From: an uncultured Lysobacterales bacterium
GTDB taxonomy: Bacteria > Pseudomonadota > Gammaproteobacteria > Xanthomonadales > SZUA-36
Assembly: GCA_937924405.1 (NCBI GenBank)
Contig: CALDVW010000072.1
Coordinates: 1 to 43,853, forward strand
Direction of reading: 5' to 3'
Length of the DNA: 43,853 bases
The translations under genes were made by a program, and so were the position numbers. The notes below the pieces were generated by a model. That model was not told the DNA's origin. It searched no databases and saw only the letters and a list, made by a program, of their open reading frames with translations. Numbering within the stretch: position 1 is the stretch's first letter; every line of letters starts with the position of its first letter. This document shows positions 1 through 8,227 of the stretch, piece after piece.

Positions 1-435
1 GAATGTCTGGAAGCTCAGGTTGTAGCCCCACAAAATGACAAAGGCCAGCACGCCGGCCAACATGGATAGCCCGCCCACCAGGTTCAATGTGTCGTTGGCT
101 CCAAAAAACTGGTGGTAAACAGACGGGCGAAACAGTAAGAAACTCATCAGTGAATGGATCAGCACCAGCAAAAAGCCAGACATGCCCAACGCCTTGCGCG
201 CCAGCAGCCAATCTTTCGAAACTGAAAAGCCCAGGTTATTTAATGGGCCGAGGCTGAAATTCAGGGTCAGTAACACGAAAGCCGAAAGACTCAATCCCTT
301 GTTTAAAATGAAGAACGGAAGGTCTTTCCACGGTACCGGCCCCAAAATGTGGTAGCGGAGGACGGCATAAGCGATCGACAGCAACAGCGTGACAAGGATG
401 ATGACACCTGCAGAGTTACGTGAAGATTCGTTCAT
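1..435 (-). CDS. Multi-pass membrane protein, ferric-reductase-like (C-terminus cut by window edge)
   Basis: An open frame begins with ATG at 435 and runs off the left edge of the window without a stop, giving 145 residues. It shows at least four hydrophobic stretches: near residues 9-26, 42-60, 80-97 and 115-138. Histidines occur near residue 29 (RYHIL) and in a transmembrane context (LVLIHSLMSF, about residue 93). That pattern, together with the ARKALGMSGFLLVLIH stretch, resembles haem-ligating helices of the ferric-reductase-like transmembrane family (YedZ/MsrQ type). The family assignment is inference from a partial sequence; a plain hypothetical integral membrane protein is the alternative. 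It is divergent from the TetR gene, and an imperfect 20-bp palindrome lies 27 bp upstream of its start. Confidence 0.6.
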   Translation of the reverse strand, partial: MNESSRNSAGVIILVTLLLSIAYAVLRYHILGPVPWKDLPFFILNKGLSLSAFVLLTLNFSLGPLNNLGFSVSKDWLLARKALGMSGFLLVLIHSLMSFLLFRPSVYHQFFGANDTLNLVGGLSMLAGVLAFVILWGYNLSFQTF

Positions 436-461
436 TACTGCATTCCCCTGTTCCAAACCTT

Positions 462-481
462 ATACCAACACGTGGTGGTAT
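462..481. promoter_or_regulatory. 20-bp near-perfect palindrome, possible operator
   Basis: ATACCAACACGTGGTGGTAT is a palindrome with one mismatched pair, centred on CACGTG. It lies just upstream of the minus-strand membrane protein that starts at 435. The position and symmetry suggest a dimeric regulator site. No regulator is identified, and the sequence differs from the TetR-gene operators at 622-657. Confidence 0.4.
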
Positions 482-613
482 GGCGCCACTCCAATATATC
501 CACTTTCCGGTTAGCCAATGTGTGCAATTGGACCCGCTCTGAATTGGTAGGTCTCCTGCGCCTACCCACCTACCTTCTACTTAAACAGAATTAGCAGAGC
601 CAAGTGATCAGAT

Positions 614-642
614 TTGATTTGCTGACTATAAGTCAGTAAATT
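614..642 (+). promoter_or_regulatory. Predicted sigma-70 promoter of the TetR gene
   Basis: TTGATT (614-619) and TAAATT (637-642) are separated by exactly 17 bp. Transcription would start around 649, practically at the ATG (651), so the mRNA would be leaderless. This fits the absence of any Shine-Dalgarno sequence. A 15-bp palindrome fills the spacer between the two boxes. Confidence 0.5.
622..636. promoter_or_regulatory. Operator 1 (TetR-type palindrome)
   Basis: CTGACTATAAGTCAG has perfect 6-bp arms around ATA and sits between the predicted -35 and -10 boxes. With the site at 643-657 it follows one consensus, CTGACWATAWGTCAG. The centres are 21 bp apart, or two helical turns. Binding here would block RNA polymerase. 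Control by the adjacent TetR protein is inference from position. Confidence 0.65.
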
Positions 643-657
643 CTGACAATATGTCAG
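643..657. promoter_or_regulatory. Operator 2 (TetR-type palindrome over the start codon)
   Basis: CTGACAATATGTCAG has perfect 6-bp arms around ATA. It covers the predicted transcription start and the ATG of the TetR gene. It is the second member of a pair with 622-636, on the same face of the helix. Confidence 0.65.
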
Positions 658-1337
658 TCAAACTCGCAGCATCAGGCATCTTTGTCAAGCCGGAGCCAAC
701 GAAAATCGGCCGATCGGAAAATACACGCGCCGACATAATGAATGCAGCCTTTCGGTTCTTGTGGTCGCATCCATTCAGAGAATTGACGATAGACAAACTG
801 ATGGACCAAACCTCGGTAAGCAGGCCCTCCTTTTATAACTACTTTTCCGACACCCACGAACTGATCGAATCGCTACTGGAGATACTGGAGTCCGATATTC
901 TGCAAGGCGCAAGCCCCTGGCTAACAGACGACGGTGACCCGGTTGCGCTGCTTCACCAAAGTCTCGCTGCGGAAGTGCATGTGTGCTACCGGTGTGGCCC
1001 ATTCCTCAAAGCAATCACCGATGCTGCCGGTACCGATGCACGGCTGGAAGCCGGGTGGTATGGGATGCTGGAGCGATTCGACGATGCAGTAATAGAGCGT
1101 GTCATTGCCGACCAGGCGCTTGGCTTGATCGAATCATTCGACCCTTGGTCCGTCGCGACCGCGCTGAATCAGGTCAATGCGTCTATGTATGTACGTGCAT
1201 TCGGTCAACGGCCGCGTAGCCGACCGGGGCCCGTGCTGGACGCGATCTCACGCCTGTGGATTTCCTCGCTATACGGCGAACGGTGGGTGGCGAGCCGGAT
1301 GTCCACACTGCACCGCGAACAGGGGACATCCAGGTAG
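651..1337 (+). CDS. TetR/AcrR family transcriptional regulator
   Basis: A 228-residue protein with an N-terminal TetR DNA-binding domain. The helix-turn-helix lies around residues 45-64, in the order TIDKLM, SVSRPSFYNYF, DTHELIESLL, which is the classic TetR signature. The all-helical remainder would be the ligand-binding and dimerisation domain. It probably represses its own promoter and the downstream barrel, DUF3604, arylsulfatase and porin genes, which follow on the same strand with small gaps (21 bp to the next gene). No ribosome-binding site precedes the ATG, and the predicted transcript is nearly leaderless. About 25 residues precede the first helix, longer than usual, but no in-frame ATG or GTG start lies between 651 and the domain. 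The ligand is unknown; the gene context points to a substrate of the operon. Confidence 0.9.
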   Translation: MSVKLAASGIFVKPEPTKIGRSENTRADIMNAAFRFLWSHPFRELTIDKLMDQTSVSRPSFYNYFSDTHELIESLLEILESDILQGASPWLTDDGDPVALLHQSLAAEVHVCYRCGPFLKAITDAAGTDARLEAGWYGMLERFDDAVIERVIADQALGLIESFDPWSVATALNQVNASMYVRAFGQRPRSRPGPVLDAISRLWISSLYGERWVASRMSTLHREQGTSR

Positions 1338-1358
1338 ATTTTTTTTGGGCAAATTTCA

Positions 1359-2330
1359 ATGAAAAAATGCAAGCTCAGCCGGGTCTCGACTCTTTTCCTG
1401 ATCCTTGCTTTCGGCGCCATGCCCGACAGCGCGTTTTCTCAGCTGAGCGGACACAACAGTAAAGGTGATTACGGCATGTTCTCCGGAACCCAGTCTCCAC
1501 CAGGCTGGTACCTGGCCGCACCCATGTACTACCGGTACTCGGCGGACGAATTTCGTGACCGCAACGGTGATCGCCTGCCGGCAGTAGAAGGCGGTGGCTC
1601 GATGGAGGCGAATGCCTGGCTCCTCGGTGCCATCTGGGTGTCCGAGTACAAGGTACTCGGCGGCAACTACAGCTTCGTGATTTTCCCCGGGGTCACGAAC
1701 AATGCCCTGGGGTTTCCGCCGACGGGCGTGGACACCCGAACCAGTTCCGGCCTTGCAGACCTGTATGTACAGCCCATCAACCTGGGTTGGACGACGTCAC
1801 GCGCCGATTTCATAGCTGGCCTCGGCGTTTTCGCTCCAACCGGCGAATACGAGGCGGGCAGTGACAGCAACCGGGGCCTGGGCATGTGGAGCTACGAATT
1901 GTTTGCCGGAACCACGCTGTACTTCGACGAAGCCAGGACCTGGAGTTTTGCTGCCACGGCATTCTACGAAACGCACGGCAAGAAGGACGGCACCGACATC
2001 CGAGTGGGCGACATCCTGACCCTGGAGGGTGGTCTGGGCAAATCCTTCATGCAAGGTGCGGCAAGTGCCGGTATCGCCTACTACGGCCAGTGGAAAATCA
2101 CTGAAGACGATTTTGGTGTCGAATTGCCCACTCTGCCAAATCGCAGGCTCGGCAAACACCAGGTTTACGGCATCGGACCGGAGCTGACGGTTCCGCTGGC
2201 TACGAAGAAGACCCTGTACGGCTTCCTGAACCTTCGCTATTTCTGGGAAACCGGCGCCCGCAGTACTCTGCAGGGGAACACCTTCGTGGCCACCATGAGT
2301 TTCCCGATACCTTCCATTCCACTGCAATGA
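1359..2330 (+). CDS. Outer-membrane beta-barrel of the SphA / phenol-MetA-degradation family
   Basis: A 323-residue exported protein with a signal peptide at about residues 1-27 (SDSAFS then QLSG). The rest alternates aromatic and polar residues in strand-like segments (YFWETGARSTL near the end), as in PF13557-type barrels. The opening PPGWYLAAPMYYRYSADEF and the GVTNNALGFPPTG stretch resemble proteins annotated as SphA family or 'transporter', found beside catabolic genes for hydrophobic compounds. The likely role is passage of a hydrophobic or aromatic substrate through the outer membrane. The gene is 21 bp after the TetR gene and 30 bp before the DUF3604 gene, so probably in the same operon. 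No strong ribosome-binding site precedes it. Confidence 0.75.
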   Translation: MKKCKLSRVSTLFLILAFGAMPDSAFSQLSGHNSKGDYGMFSGTQSPPGWYLAAPMYYRYSADEFRDRNGDRLPAVEGGGSMEANAWLLGAIWVSEYKVLGGNYSFVIFPGVTNNALGFPPTGVDTRTSSGLADLYVQPINLGWTTSRADFIAGLGVFAPTGEYEAGSDSNRGLGMWSYELFAGTTLYFDEARTWSFAATAFYETHGKKDGTDIRVGDILTLEGGLGKSFMQGAASAGIAYYGQWKITEDDFGVELPTLPNRRLGKHQVYGIGPELTVPLATKKTLYGFLNLRYFWETGARSTLQGNTFVATMSFPIPSIPLQ

Positions 2331-2360
2331 AGCTTTGAGTCACTAAAGAGGAGAGAGTTT

Positions 2361-4289
2361 ATGAATTTCATCGGAAGAACCCTCGCATTGACTGCCATGG
2401 TGTTGCTCGGCGCCAATTCTTCGATGGCACAGATGCATGCCGGGGGACCGGATGATTTGAGCGAGTCGCCAGCCATCTATTCACCCTATGTCGAGCGGAC
2501 CGCTGTCGATTCCAATCTCGCGGAAGGCGTTTACTGGGGCGATACCCACCTGCACACATCGTATTCCACTGATGCCGGAATGATGGGCAGCCGCCTCACC
2601 CCCGCGGACGCCTATCGTTTTGCGCGTGGCGAGGAAGTCGTCGCTTCCCACGGTCAGCGCGTACGCCTGATCCGGCCGCTGGACTTCCTGGTGGTGTCTG
2701 ACCACGCGGAAAACCTGGGGCTCGCCCCGTATATCGACGAGTCGCACCCGGAACTGATGAAGAGCGAATGGGGCCGGGCAGTGCACGACATGGTCAAAGC
2801 CGGCAATTCACGAGACGCCTTCCAGAAGTGGATCGGTGAAGCCGTGACACCCGGAGAAGACCAGATCGACAATCCAAGGATGATGCAATCTGTCTGGGAG
2901 CGGCAGTTGGCTTTTGCCGACCAGTACAACGAGCCGGGCCGGTTCACCACCTTGATTGGGTTCGAGTGGACATCCATTTCCACCACCGATACACCAGGCA
3001 ACCTGCACCGGGTGGTCATATTCAAGGACGGCAGTGACCGGGCCAAGCAGGTGGTTCCATTTTCCGCATTCGATTCCTACGACCCGGAAGACCTGTGGGA
3101 CTACATGGCGAACTACGAGAAGAAGACCGGTGGAACCATCCTGGCCATCGCGCATAACGGCAATGTCTCCAACGGCCAGATGTTCTCGGTCAATCGCCTG
3201 AATGGTCGCAAAATCGATAAGAAGTATGCCGAAATGCGGGCGCGCTACGAGCCTTTGTACGAGGTCACCCAGATCAAGGGTGACGGCGAGGCGCACCCCT
3301 TGCTGTCCCCGGATGACGAGTTTGCCGACTACTACAACTGGGACAAATCGGACATCGTCGGTATGAATCCCAAGGAAGACTGGATGCTCCAGTACGAGTA
3401 TGCGCGTTCGGCCCTCCAGGTCGGCATGCAACTGGAAGAGAAGCTGGGCGTCAATCCGTACAAGTTCGGCATGGTAGGAAGCACCGATGCGCATACGTCG
3501 CTGGCTACCACACGAGAAGAGAACTTCTTTGGCAAGGCATCGCACCTGGAACCGGAGAAGGACCGCTGGGAACACGTCATCATCGGTTCCCTTTCGGGCG
3601 ATCCCAAACTGTCGAGCTATTCCTACGAGTCCACGAGTGCCGGCCTGGCGGCGGTCTGGGCGCGCGAAAACACCCGAGAAGGGATTTTCAACGGGATGAC
3701 CAAGCGGGAGACCTACGCTACCACCGGCACGCGTATCGTGGTTCGTTTCTTCGGTGGCTGGGACTATGGCGAGGACGAGGTGTTCTCACCTGACGCCGTG
3801 GCCACCGGTTACCGCAAGGGTGTGCCCATGGGCAGTGACCTTAAGCAGAAACCGGAGGGCAAGAAGGCGCCGACCTTCATGGTGGGCGCCTTGAAAGACC
3901 CGTGGTCCGGCAATCTCGATCGCGTCCAGATCATCAAGGGCTGGATTGACGATGACGGCGAGCGGCAGGAGAGGGTTTACGACGTGGCCGTTTCCGACGG
4001 TCGCACCATCGGCGAAGACGGCCGTTGCCGCACCCCGGTGGGTGACACCGTCGATGTGGAGAACGCGACCTACCTGAATACGATTGGTGATGCGGAACTG
4101 CGTGCGGTATGGACCGACCCCGATTTCGATCCCGATCACCGTGCTTTCTACTACGCACGGGTACTGGAAATTCCGACACCGACCTGGCCAGCATACGACG
4201 CCAAACGGTTCGGGGTTGATATTCCCGACTCAGTTCAGATGAAAAGCCAGGAAAGGGCCTACACTTCACCCATTTGGTATACGCCTTAA
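2361..4289 (+). CDS. DUF3604 domain protein, exported, PHP-like metal-binding motifs
   Basis: A 642-residue protein with a signal peptide of about 23 residues (NSSMA then QMHA) and a strong ribosome-binding site (AGGAGAGAG). The mature part opens with a metal-site signature, GDTHLHTSYSTDAG (His63, His65), followed by VVSDHAENLG (Asp114-His115). Further on comes GMVGSTDAHTSLATTREENF. This arrangement of His/Asp clusters resembles PHP-type metallohydrolases and is the hallmark of DUF3604 (PF12228), whose reaction I cannot state. Length and the C-terminal TYLNTIGDAELRAVWTDPDF region fit full-length members. It sits between a barrel and an arylsulfatase in one transcription unit, so it probably acts in the periplasm on the same imported compound, before or after desulfation. 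Confidence 0.85.
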   Translation: MNFIGRTLALTAMVLLGANSSMAQMHAGGPDDLSESPAIYSPYVERTAVDSNLAEGVYWGDTHLHTSYSTDAGMMGSRLTPADAYRFARGEEVVASHGQRVRLIRPLDFLVVSDHAENLGLAPYIDESHPELMKSEWGRAVHDMVKAGNSRDAFQKWIGEAVTPGEDQIDNPRMMQSVWERQLAFADQYNEPGRFTTLIGFEWTSISTTDTPGNLHRVVIFKDGSDRAKQVVPFSAFDSYDPEDLWDYMANYEKKTGGTILAIAHNGNVSNGQMFSVNRLNGRKIDKKYAEMRARYEPLYEVTQIKGDGEAHPLLSPDDEFADYYNWDKSDIVGMNPKEDWMLQYEYARSALQVGMQLEEKLGVNPYKFGMVGSTDAHTSLATTREENFFGKASHLEPEKDRWEHVIIGSLSGDPKLSSYSYESTSAGLAAVWARENTREGIFNGMTKRETYATTGTRIVVRFFGGWDYGEDEVFSPDAVATGYRKGVPMGSDLKQKPEGKKAPTFMVGALKDPWSGNLDRVQIIKGWIDDDGERQERVYDVAVSDGRTIGEDGRCRTPVGDTVDVENATYLNTIGDAELRAVWTDPDFDPDHRAFYYARVLEIPTPTWPAYDAKRFGVDIPDSVQMKSQERAYTSPIWYTP

Positions 4290-4314
4290 ACAGCGAGACG
4301 AAGGAGAGAACTCG

Positions 4315-5751
4315 ATGAGTAGAACCATTTCACTTTTGTTAGCAGCCCTGTTCTGCTTACTGGCGCCCGTCGCCAGTGCACAGGACAAACCGAACATCGT
4401 ACTCGTCTTCCTGGATAACTTCGGCTGGGGAGAACCGGGATTCAATGGCGGTGGGATTATCCGGGGTACCGAAACGCCCAGAATGGACAGCCTCGCGTCA
4501 GAGGGCCTACGCCTGACCAATTTCAATGTCGAGGTGCAGTGCACGCCGTCACGTTCGGCCATTATGACGGGCCGCTACGCGATACGAAGTGGCAACGGTA
4601 CGGTTCCACTCGGCGAAGGTGTCTATGGCCTGGTGCAGTGGGAGGTCACGATGGCCGAAATGTTGTCGGAGGCGGGTTATGCCACCGGCATGTACGGCAA
4701 GTGGCACCTGGGCCGGACCGAGGGCCGGTTCCCCACCGACCAGGGTTTTGACGAGTGGTATGGCGTTCCCAATTCGACCGACGAGTCGGTGTATTCGTCC
4801 ATGCTTGGGTTTGCCGAGAGCGGTCTGCCGGAAACCTACGTCATGGACGGAAAGAAAGGGCAGGTCCCGGAAAAGGTGCGGCCCTACCGGCTCGAGTATC
4901 GCCCGCTGATCGACCGCGACCTTACAGATCGGGCAATCGATTTCATGAAGCGCCAGGCCAGGGCCGACAAGCCGTTCTTTGTTTACCTGCCGTATACCGC
5001 TACCCATTTCCCGACCATGCCGCATCCGGATTTCGAGGGTAAGACCGGAAACGGCCCCTGGGCGGACCTGCTGTTGCAGATCGACAGCTACACCGGTGAA
5101 TTGCTCGACACCATCGACGAACTCGGCATCGCCAACAACACGATATTCATTTTCACCGCGGATAACGGGCCGGAGGCACTGGATTATGGCAGTACCTCGT
5201 TGACCGTCGAAACCGCAATGCATGGCTCACCCGGACCTTGGCGGGCCTCGCTTTTCACCAGTTTTGAAGGCGCCCTTCGGGTTCCGTTCGCCGTTCGCTG
5301 GCCCGGGAAGATCGCTGCGGGACAATCCAGTGACGAGATCGTCCACGCCATGGACCTGTTCCCGACATTGGCTTCAATCGCCGGAGGAAAGGTACCTGAT
5401 GACCGGCCGATCGACGGCGTGGACATGACCGACTTCTTCCTGGGCAAGGATCAGAAGTCAGGCCGTGAAGGTTTTATCGTCTACATGGGCAACGACGTGT
5501 TTGGGGTCAAGTGGCGGAACTGGAAACTGCATTTCAAGGAACAGGAAAGCTGGAACACCGTCATGAACACCTACACGATGCCGCGGGTCTACAACCTGAT
5601 GAATGACCCCCAGGAACGGGACAATGTGTTGTTCCCGCACACCTGGGTGCCCAAGGCCGCGCTGCCGCAGTTGGAAGAGCATGTGGCGTCACTGAAGGAG
5701 TATCCGCCGATACCGACAGGAACCCCTGATCCATATAAACCTCCAAAATGA
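4315..5751 (+). CDS. Arylsulfatase (type I, formylglycine-dependent), exported
   Basis: A 478-residue sulfatase (PF00884) with a signal peptide (cleavage near VASAQ, residue 23) and a good ribosome-binding site (AAGGAGAGA). The catalytic Cys76 lies in CTPSR (76-80), the motif converted to formylglycine. GKWHLGRTEGRFPTDQGFDEW and FTADNGPEALDYG supply other conserved active-site and metal residues. The first metal motif reads LDNFGWGEPGF, with Asp34-Asn35 instead of the usual Asp-Asp, as in some proteobacterial arylsulfatases. It would hydrolyse a sulfate ester in the periplasm. It lies 25 bp after the DUF3604 gene and almost abuts the porin gene, so the three are very likely cotranscribed. A separate formylglycine-generating enzyme is needed and is not in this window. 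Confidence 0.93.
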   Translation: MSRTISLLLAALFCLLAPVASAQDKPNIVLVFLDNFGWGEPGFNGGGIIRGTETPRMDSLASEGLRLTNFNVEVQCTPSRSAIMTGRYAIRSGNGTVPLGEGVYGLVQWEVTMAEMLSEAGYATGMYGKWHLGRTEGRFPTDQGFDEWYGVPNSTDESVYSSMLGFAESGLPETYVMDGKKGQVPEKVRPYRLEYRPLIDRDLTDRAIDFMKRQARADKPFFVYLPYTATHFPTMPHPDFEGKTGNGPWADLLLQIDSYTGELLDTIDELGIANNTIFIFTADNGPEALDYGSTSLTVETAMHGSPGPWRASLFTSFEGALRVPFAVRWPGKIAAGQSSDEIVHAMDLFPTLASIAGGKVPDDRPIDGVDMTDFFLGKDQKSGREGFIVYMGNDVFGVKWRNWKLHFKEQESWNTVMNTYTMPRVYNLMNDPQERDNVLFPHTWVPKAALPQLEEHVASLKEYPPIPTGTPDPYKPPK

Positions 5752-5754
5752 GAC

Positions 5755-7074
5755 ATGGGTTGCTCGGCAAAGCTACCCTGCCATTTACTACTACTGTGCA
5801 TGGCTCTCATGGCGGCAACCGTGCTTTCCGCCGAACAGGGCGGCGGGGAATCAAAAACACCGGAAAACAGGCCGTGCGATTCCCCTCCCCGACTCGATGC
5901 CATGCAGCAGACCACAGACCAGGCGTCACCAGAAGGTGCCGTCTGTGATGAGCCGAGCGGGAACATTCGCGACGAGGCGCAACAGGAAATCACCACCGAA
6001 ATTGCGGAAGGCACCCAAACGGCTCTTTCCCTGGAATCACTGTTGCTGGGCAGGAAATATGTATTTTTCGGCCGTATCGAAGGCGAGGCCGCAGCCTATT
6101 CGGGTGATATCCCGTCCAGTGAAAATGGCGCAGAACTGCGCCGATTGCGCGTGGGTATAGCGGGGCTCTCTACCTTTTTCGATTCCGTTTCCTACAAATT
6201 TGAATTTGACCTGACGGACGGAACGAACAATTTTTCCGACCTTTATGTCCAGTGGGAGCTGCCCAAGCAGGGGTCTCTGCGCGTGGGCAACCAACGAGTG
6301 TCCCAAAACCTCTCTGCCATGACCAGCTCGCTATCGCAGTTATTCATGGAAGATCCACTGCCGGTGTCGGCGTTTTCATTGAGTCGTCGGTTCGCGGTCA
6401 GCTACGACGAAAACTGGCGGCGATTTGGGCTTCATGGCATGGCTTTCACCCGGGACCCCAACAATGATGCGGGAAAATACGGCTGGGCAATCAGAGCTTA
6501 TACCGAGCCGATTCGCGGATTTGAACAGATCGGCCATATCGGATTTTCGTGGGTCAGCGAAAAAATGGATCGTGAAGCACGATATCGAACCCGACCGGAG
6601 TCGAACATTACGGAAATTCGGCTTGTAGATACGGGCATGTATGCCGATGTGCAGTACCAGCATGTCTTCGGCGCCGAAATTGCAGGTGGGCTGGGCGCCA
6701 ACTCGATGAAATTGGAGCTGTTTCGAGCACGCTGGGAGCGTGATGGCGGTGTCCAGAATCATTTCAAAGGAGCCTATCTGGAGCTGGGCCGCTTTCTGAC
6801 CGGGCAAAATTTTAACTACAAAGGTGGTAGATTCTTGCGGCCCGTGCTTGAGCCTGGCTCCAAGGCCTGGGAAATTGGTTTTCGCGCCTCCTGGGTAGAC
6901 CTGACAGACAAGGATGTGCGAGGCGGCAAGCAATTGAACCTGGGTGCTGCGCTGAATTACTACGTCCGACCTGATCTACGATTCCAATTCAACCTGCTGC
7001 ATTTCAGAACGGATACGATTGCCGGCGACGACACAGGTTGGATATTGCAGGGCCGATTGCAGTACAACCGCTAG
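5755..7074 (+). CDS. Phosphate-selective porin O/P (OprP-like) outer-membrane porin
   Basis: A 439-residue protein whose start is 3 bp after the arylsulfatase stop. The N-terminus is hydrophobic (about residues 8-25, cleavage near VLSAE). A Pro/Gly-rich linker follows, then from about residue 100 the OprP/OprO barrel pattern: GRIEGEAAAYSG, ELRRLRVGIAG, FDSVSYKFEFDLTDG, FSDLYVQWELP, LRVGNQRV. The final strand ends in LQGRLQYNR. The RRLRVGIAG and YKFEFD segments are typical of PF07396. It probably admits an anionic compound, which would suit a sulfated substrate of the upstream enzyme. OprP proper is phosphate-specific; specificity here is not readable from sequence. A repeat element follows at once (7086-7168) and may end the operon. 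Confidence 0.85.
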   Translation: MGCSAKLPCHLLLLCMALMAATVLSAEQGGGESKTPENRPCDSPPRLDAMQQTTDQASPEGAVCDEPSGNIRDEAQQEITTEIAEGTQTALSLESLLLGRKYVFFGRIEGEAAAYSGDIPSSENGAELRRLRVGIAGLSTFFDSVSYKFEFDLTDGTNNFSDLYVQWELPKQGSLRVGNQRVSQNLSAMTSSLSQLFMEDPLPVSAFSLSRRFAVSYDENWRRFGLHGMAFTRDPNNDAGKYGWAIRAYTEPIRGFEQIGHIGFSWVSEKMDREARYRTRPESNITEIRLVDTGMYADVQYQHVFGAEIAGGLGANSMKLELFRARWERDGGVQNHFKGAYLELGRFLTGQNFNYKGGRFLRPVLEPGSKAWEIGFRASWVDLTDKDVRGGKQLNLGAALNYYVRPDLRFQFNLLHFRTDTIAGDDTGWILQGRLQYNR

Positions 7075-7389
7075 TTTGTCTGGTTCCGCTTTTGGCCGAT
7101 AACAGAACAAATTGACTCCCGAAATTTTGCTGAATTAAGTTCTGCTTTGCGCTCAATAGCGGAACTTGACCTGTCTGGTCAGTCAATCTCCGCTTTCGAC
7201 CCATTGCAGAACATTGGCGCTCACAGATAGCGGGTAGGAAGACAGAGGTTCCATTACGAAGCCCGATATACATCCGCGTCTTAGAAAATGAATTAATATC
7301 TTTCGAAAAGGAGAAGCCCGCAATTGGATAAGCGGAAAACAATCGGTAGTCGAAAGGTAACACTCTGCAAGATCTTTTGGAGCGCATTT
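7075..7389. other. Intergenic stretch holding a repeat element
   Basis: A 315-bp gap between the OprP-like porin and the next barrel gene. Its first half is the repeat copy at 7086-7168 plus a related tail to about 7225 (CCGCTTTCGACCCATTGCAG). The second half holds no recognisable gene. An in-frame extension of the downstream gene to 7324 exists but is not supported by a ribosome-binding site. Confidence 0.6.
7086..7168. repeat. Interspersed palindromic repeat, copy A (83 bp)
   Basis: This copy matches 8228-8310 at 80 of 83 positions. The ends are inverted relative to each other: the unit begins CCGCTTTTGGCCGAT and ends GCTCAATAGCGGAAC. Internal CAGAAC and GTTCTG also pair, so it can form a long imperfect hairpin. 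Parts recur at 10270-10355 and 18455-18498. It looks like a small non-coding REP/MITE-like element. Confidence 0.8.
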
Positions 7390-8163
7390 ATGAAAGGATG
7401 GTTATCTCTTGGATTGATCTCGCTGTGCTTGGCATTGAGTACTCAGCTAATGGCTGCAAACTCAGATGCAGATAAAAAGTCTACCCCCGTCAACCGATTG
7501 GATTTTACCTATGCGGCTTTCGATTCTCCCAGTCTGGATAAACTGACCACGTTCTTCGGCTACACGCGAAACCTTTCATCAAAAAGCAACCTGAACCTCC
7601 GTCTCTCATACCTGGAATCGAGATTCGGGCTCTCAGAGGGAGCGGGCATTGGGGATTCCACGGTAACCTGGTCGTACCTGCCCAATTTCAAGTTATCCGC
7701 CGGTCCCTGGGTTCCCCGAATCGTTGGCTCCGGCGTCTCGGTCATGCTGCCGACCGGAAACGAAAAACAAGGCAGGGGACTCGGAAGCACCATCGTTACT
7801 CCCTTTGTCGGTACGGTCATTCCTGTTACCGAGACCTTATCGATTGTGCCTAACTTGCTATATGCGTATTCGATCGACCCGATTTTCACAGGTAATGATG
7901 TGCGGGTTGGCCTTCTCGACCTGGGCCTATCGCTGGTCCGAAATAGCGGCTGGTGGGTGAATTTTTACCTTGGCTATATTTACGATTTTGAAGCCGATAA
8001 CACTTCATTTGGAAATCGCCTTTCCTTTGGTAAACGACTGAGCAATGGATTGGGGCTGAGCGCACACTACATCGATTACGAGAGCTTTGTCCCTGGTGCG
8101 GCACCAATAGCCACTCAGCAGTACAACCGACTGTACGAGCTAACGATTTCATATAGCTTCTAG
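7390..8163 (+). CDS. Outer-membrane beta-barrel protein (transporter-like)
   Basis: I place the start at ATG 7390 because GGAG lies 7 bp upstream and a clean signal peptide then begins (MKGWLSLGLISLCLALS, cleavage near LMAA). An in-frame ATG at 7324 would add 22 charged residues with no signal function. The 257-residue product is strand-rich: FFGYTRNLSSKSNLNLRLSY, VSVMLPTGNEKQGRG, FYLGYIYDFEADN. It ends in an aromatic residue (ELTISYSF), as outer-membrane barrels do. The VMLPTGNEKQG turn recalls the phenol-MetA-degradation barrel family. It is bracketed by near-identical 83-bp repeats and is not tightly linked to a neighbour, so it may be a mobile or recently placed module. Substrate unknown. 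Confidence 0.7.
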   Translation: MKGWLSLGLISLCLALSTQLMAANSDADKKSTPVNRLDFTYAAFDSPSLDKLTTFFGYTRNLSSKSNLNLRLSYLESRFGLSEGAGIGDSTVTWSYLPNFKLSAGPWVPRIVGSGVSVMLPTGNEKQGRGLGSTIVTPFVGTVIPVTETLSIVPNLLYAYSIDPIFTGNDVRVGLLDLGLSLVRNSGWWVNFYLGYIYDFEADNTSFGNRLSFGKRLSNGLGLSAHYIDYESFVPGAAPIATQQYNRLYELTISYSF

Positions 8164-8227
8164 TTCGCGGAAAAAAGAGAAGACAGTTTCATTGAAAGGC
8201 TTACTCAATTCCACTCCAGATGTTTAT

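Noticed and set aside
515-531. CCAAT-N7-ATTGG inverted repeat
   Set aside because: Short arms in an AT-rich region with no promoter context; likely chance.
2808-3575. 255-codon minus-strand open frame
   Set aside because: Antisense to the well-supported DUF3604 gene, with no family features.
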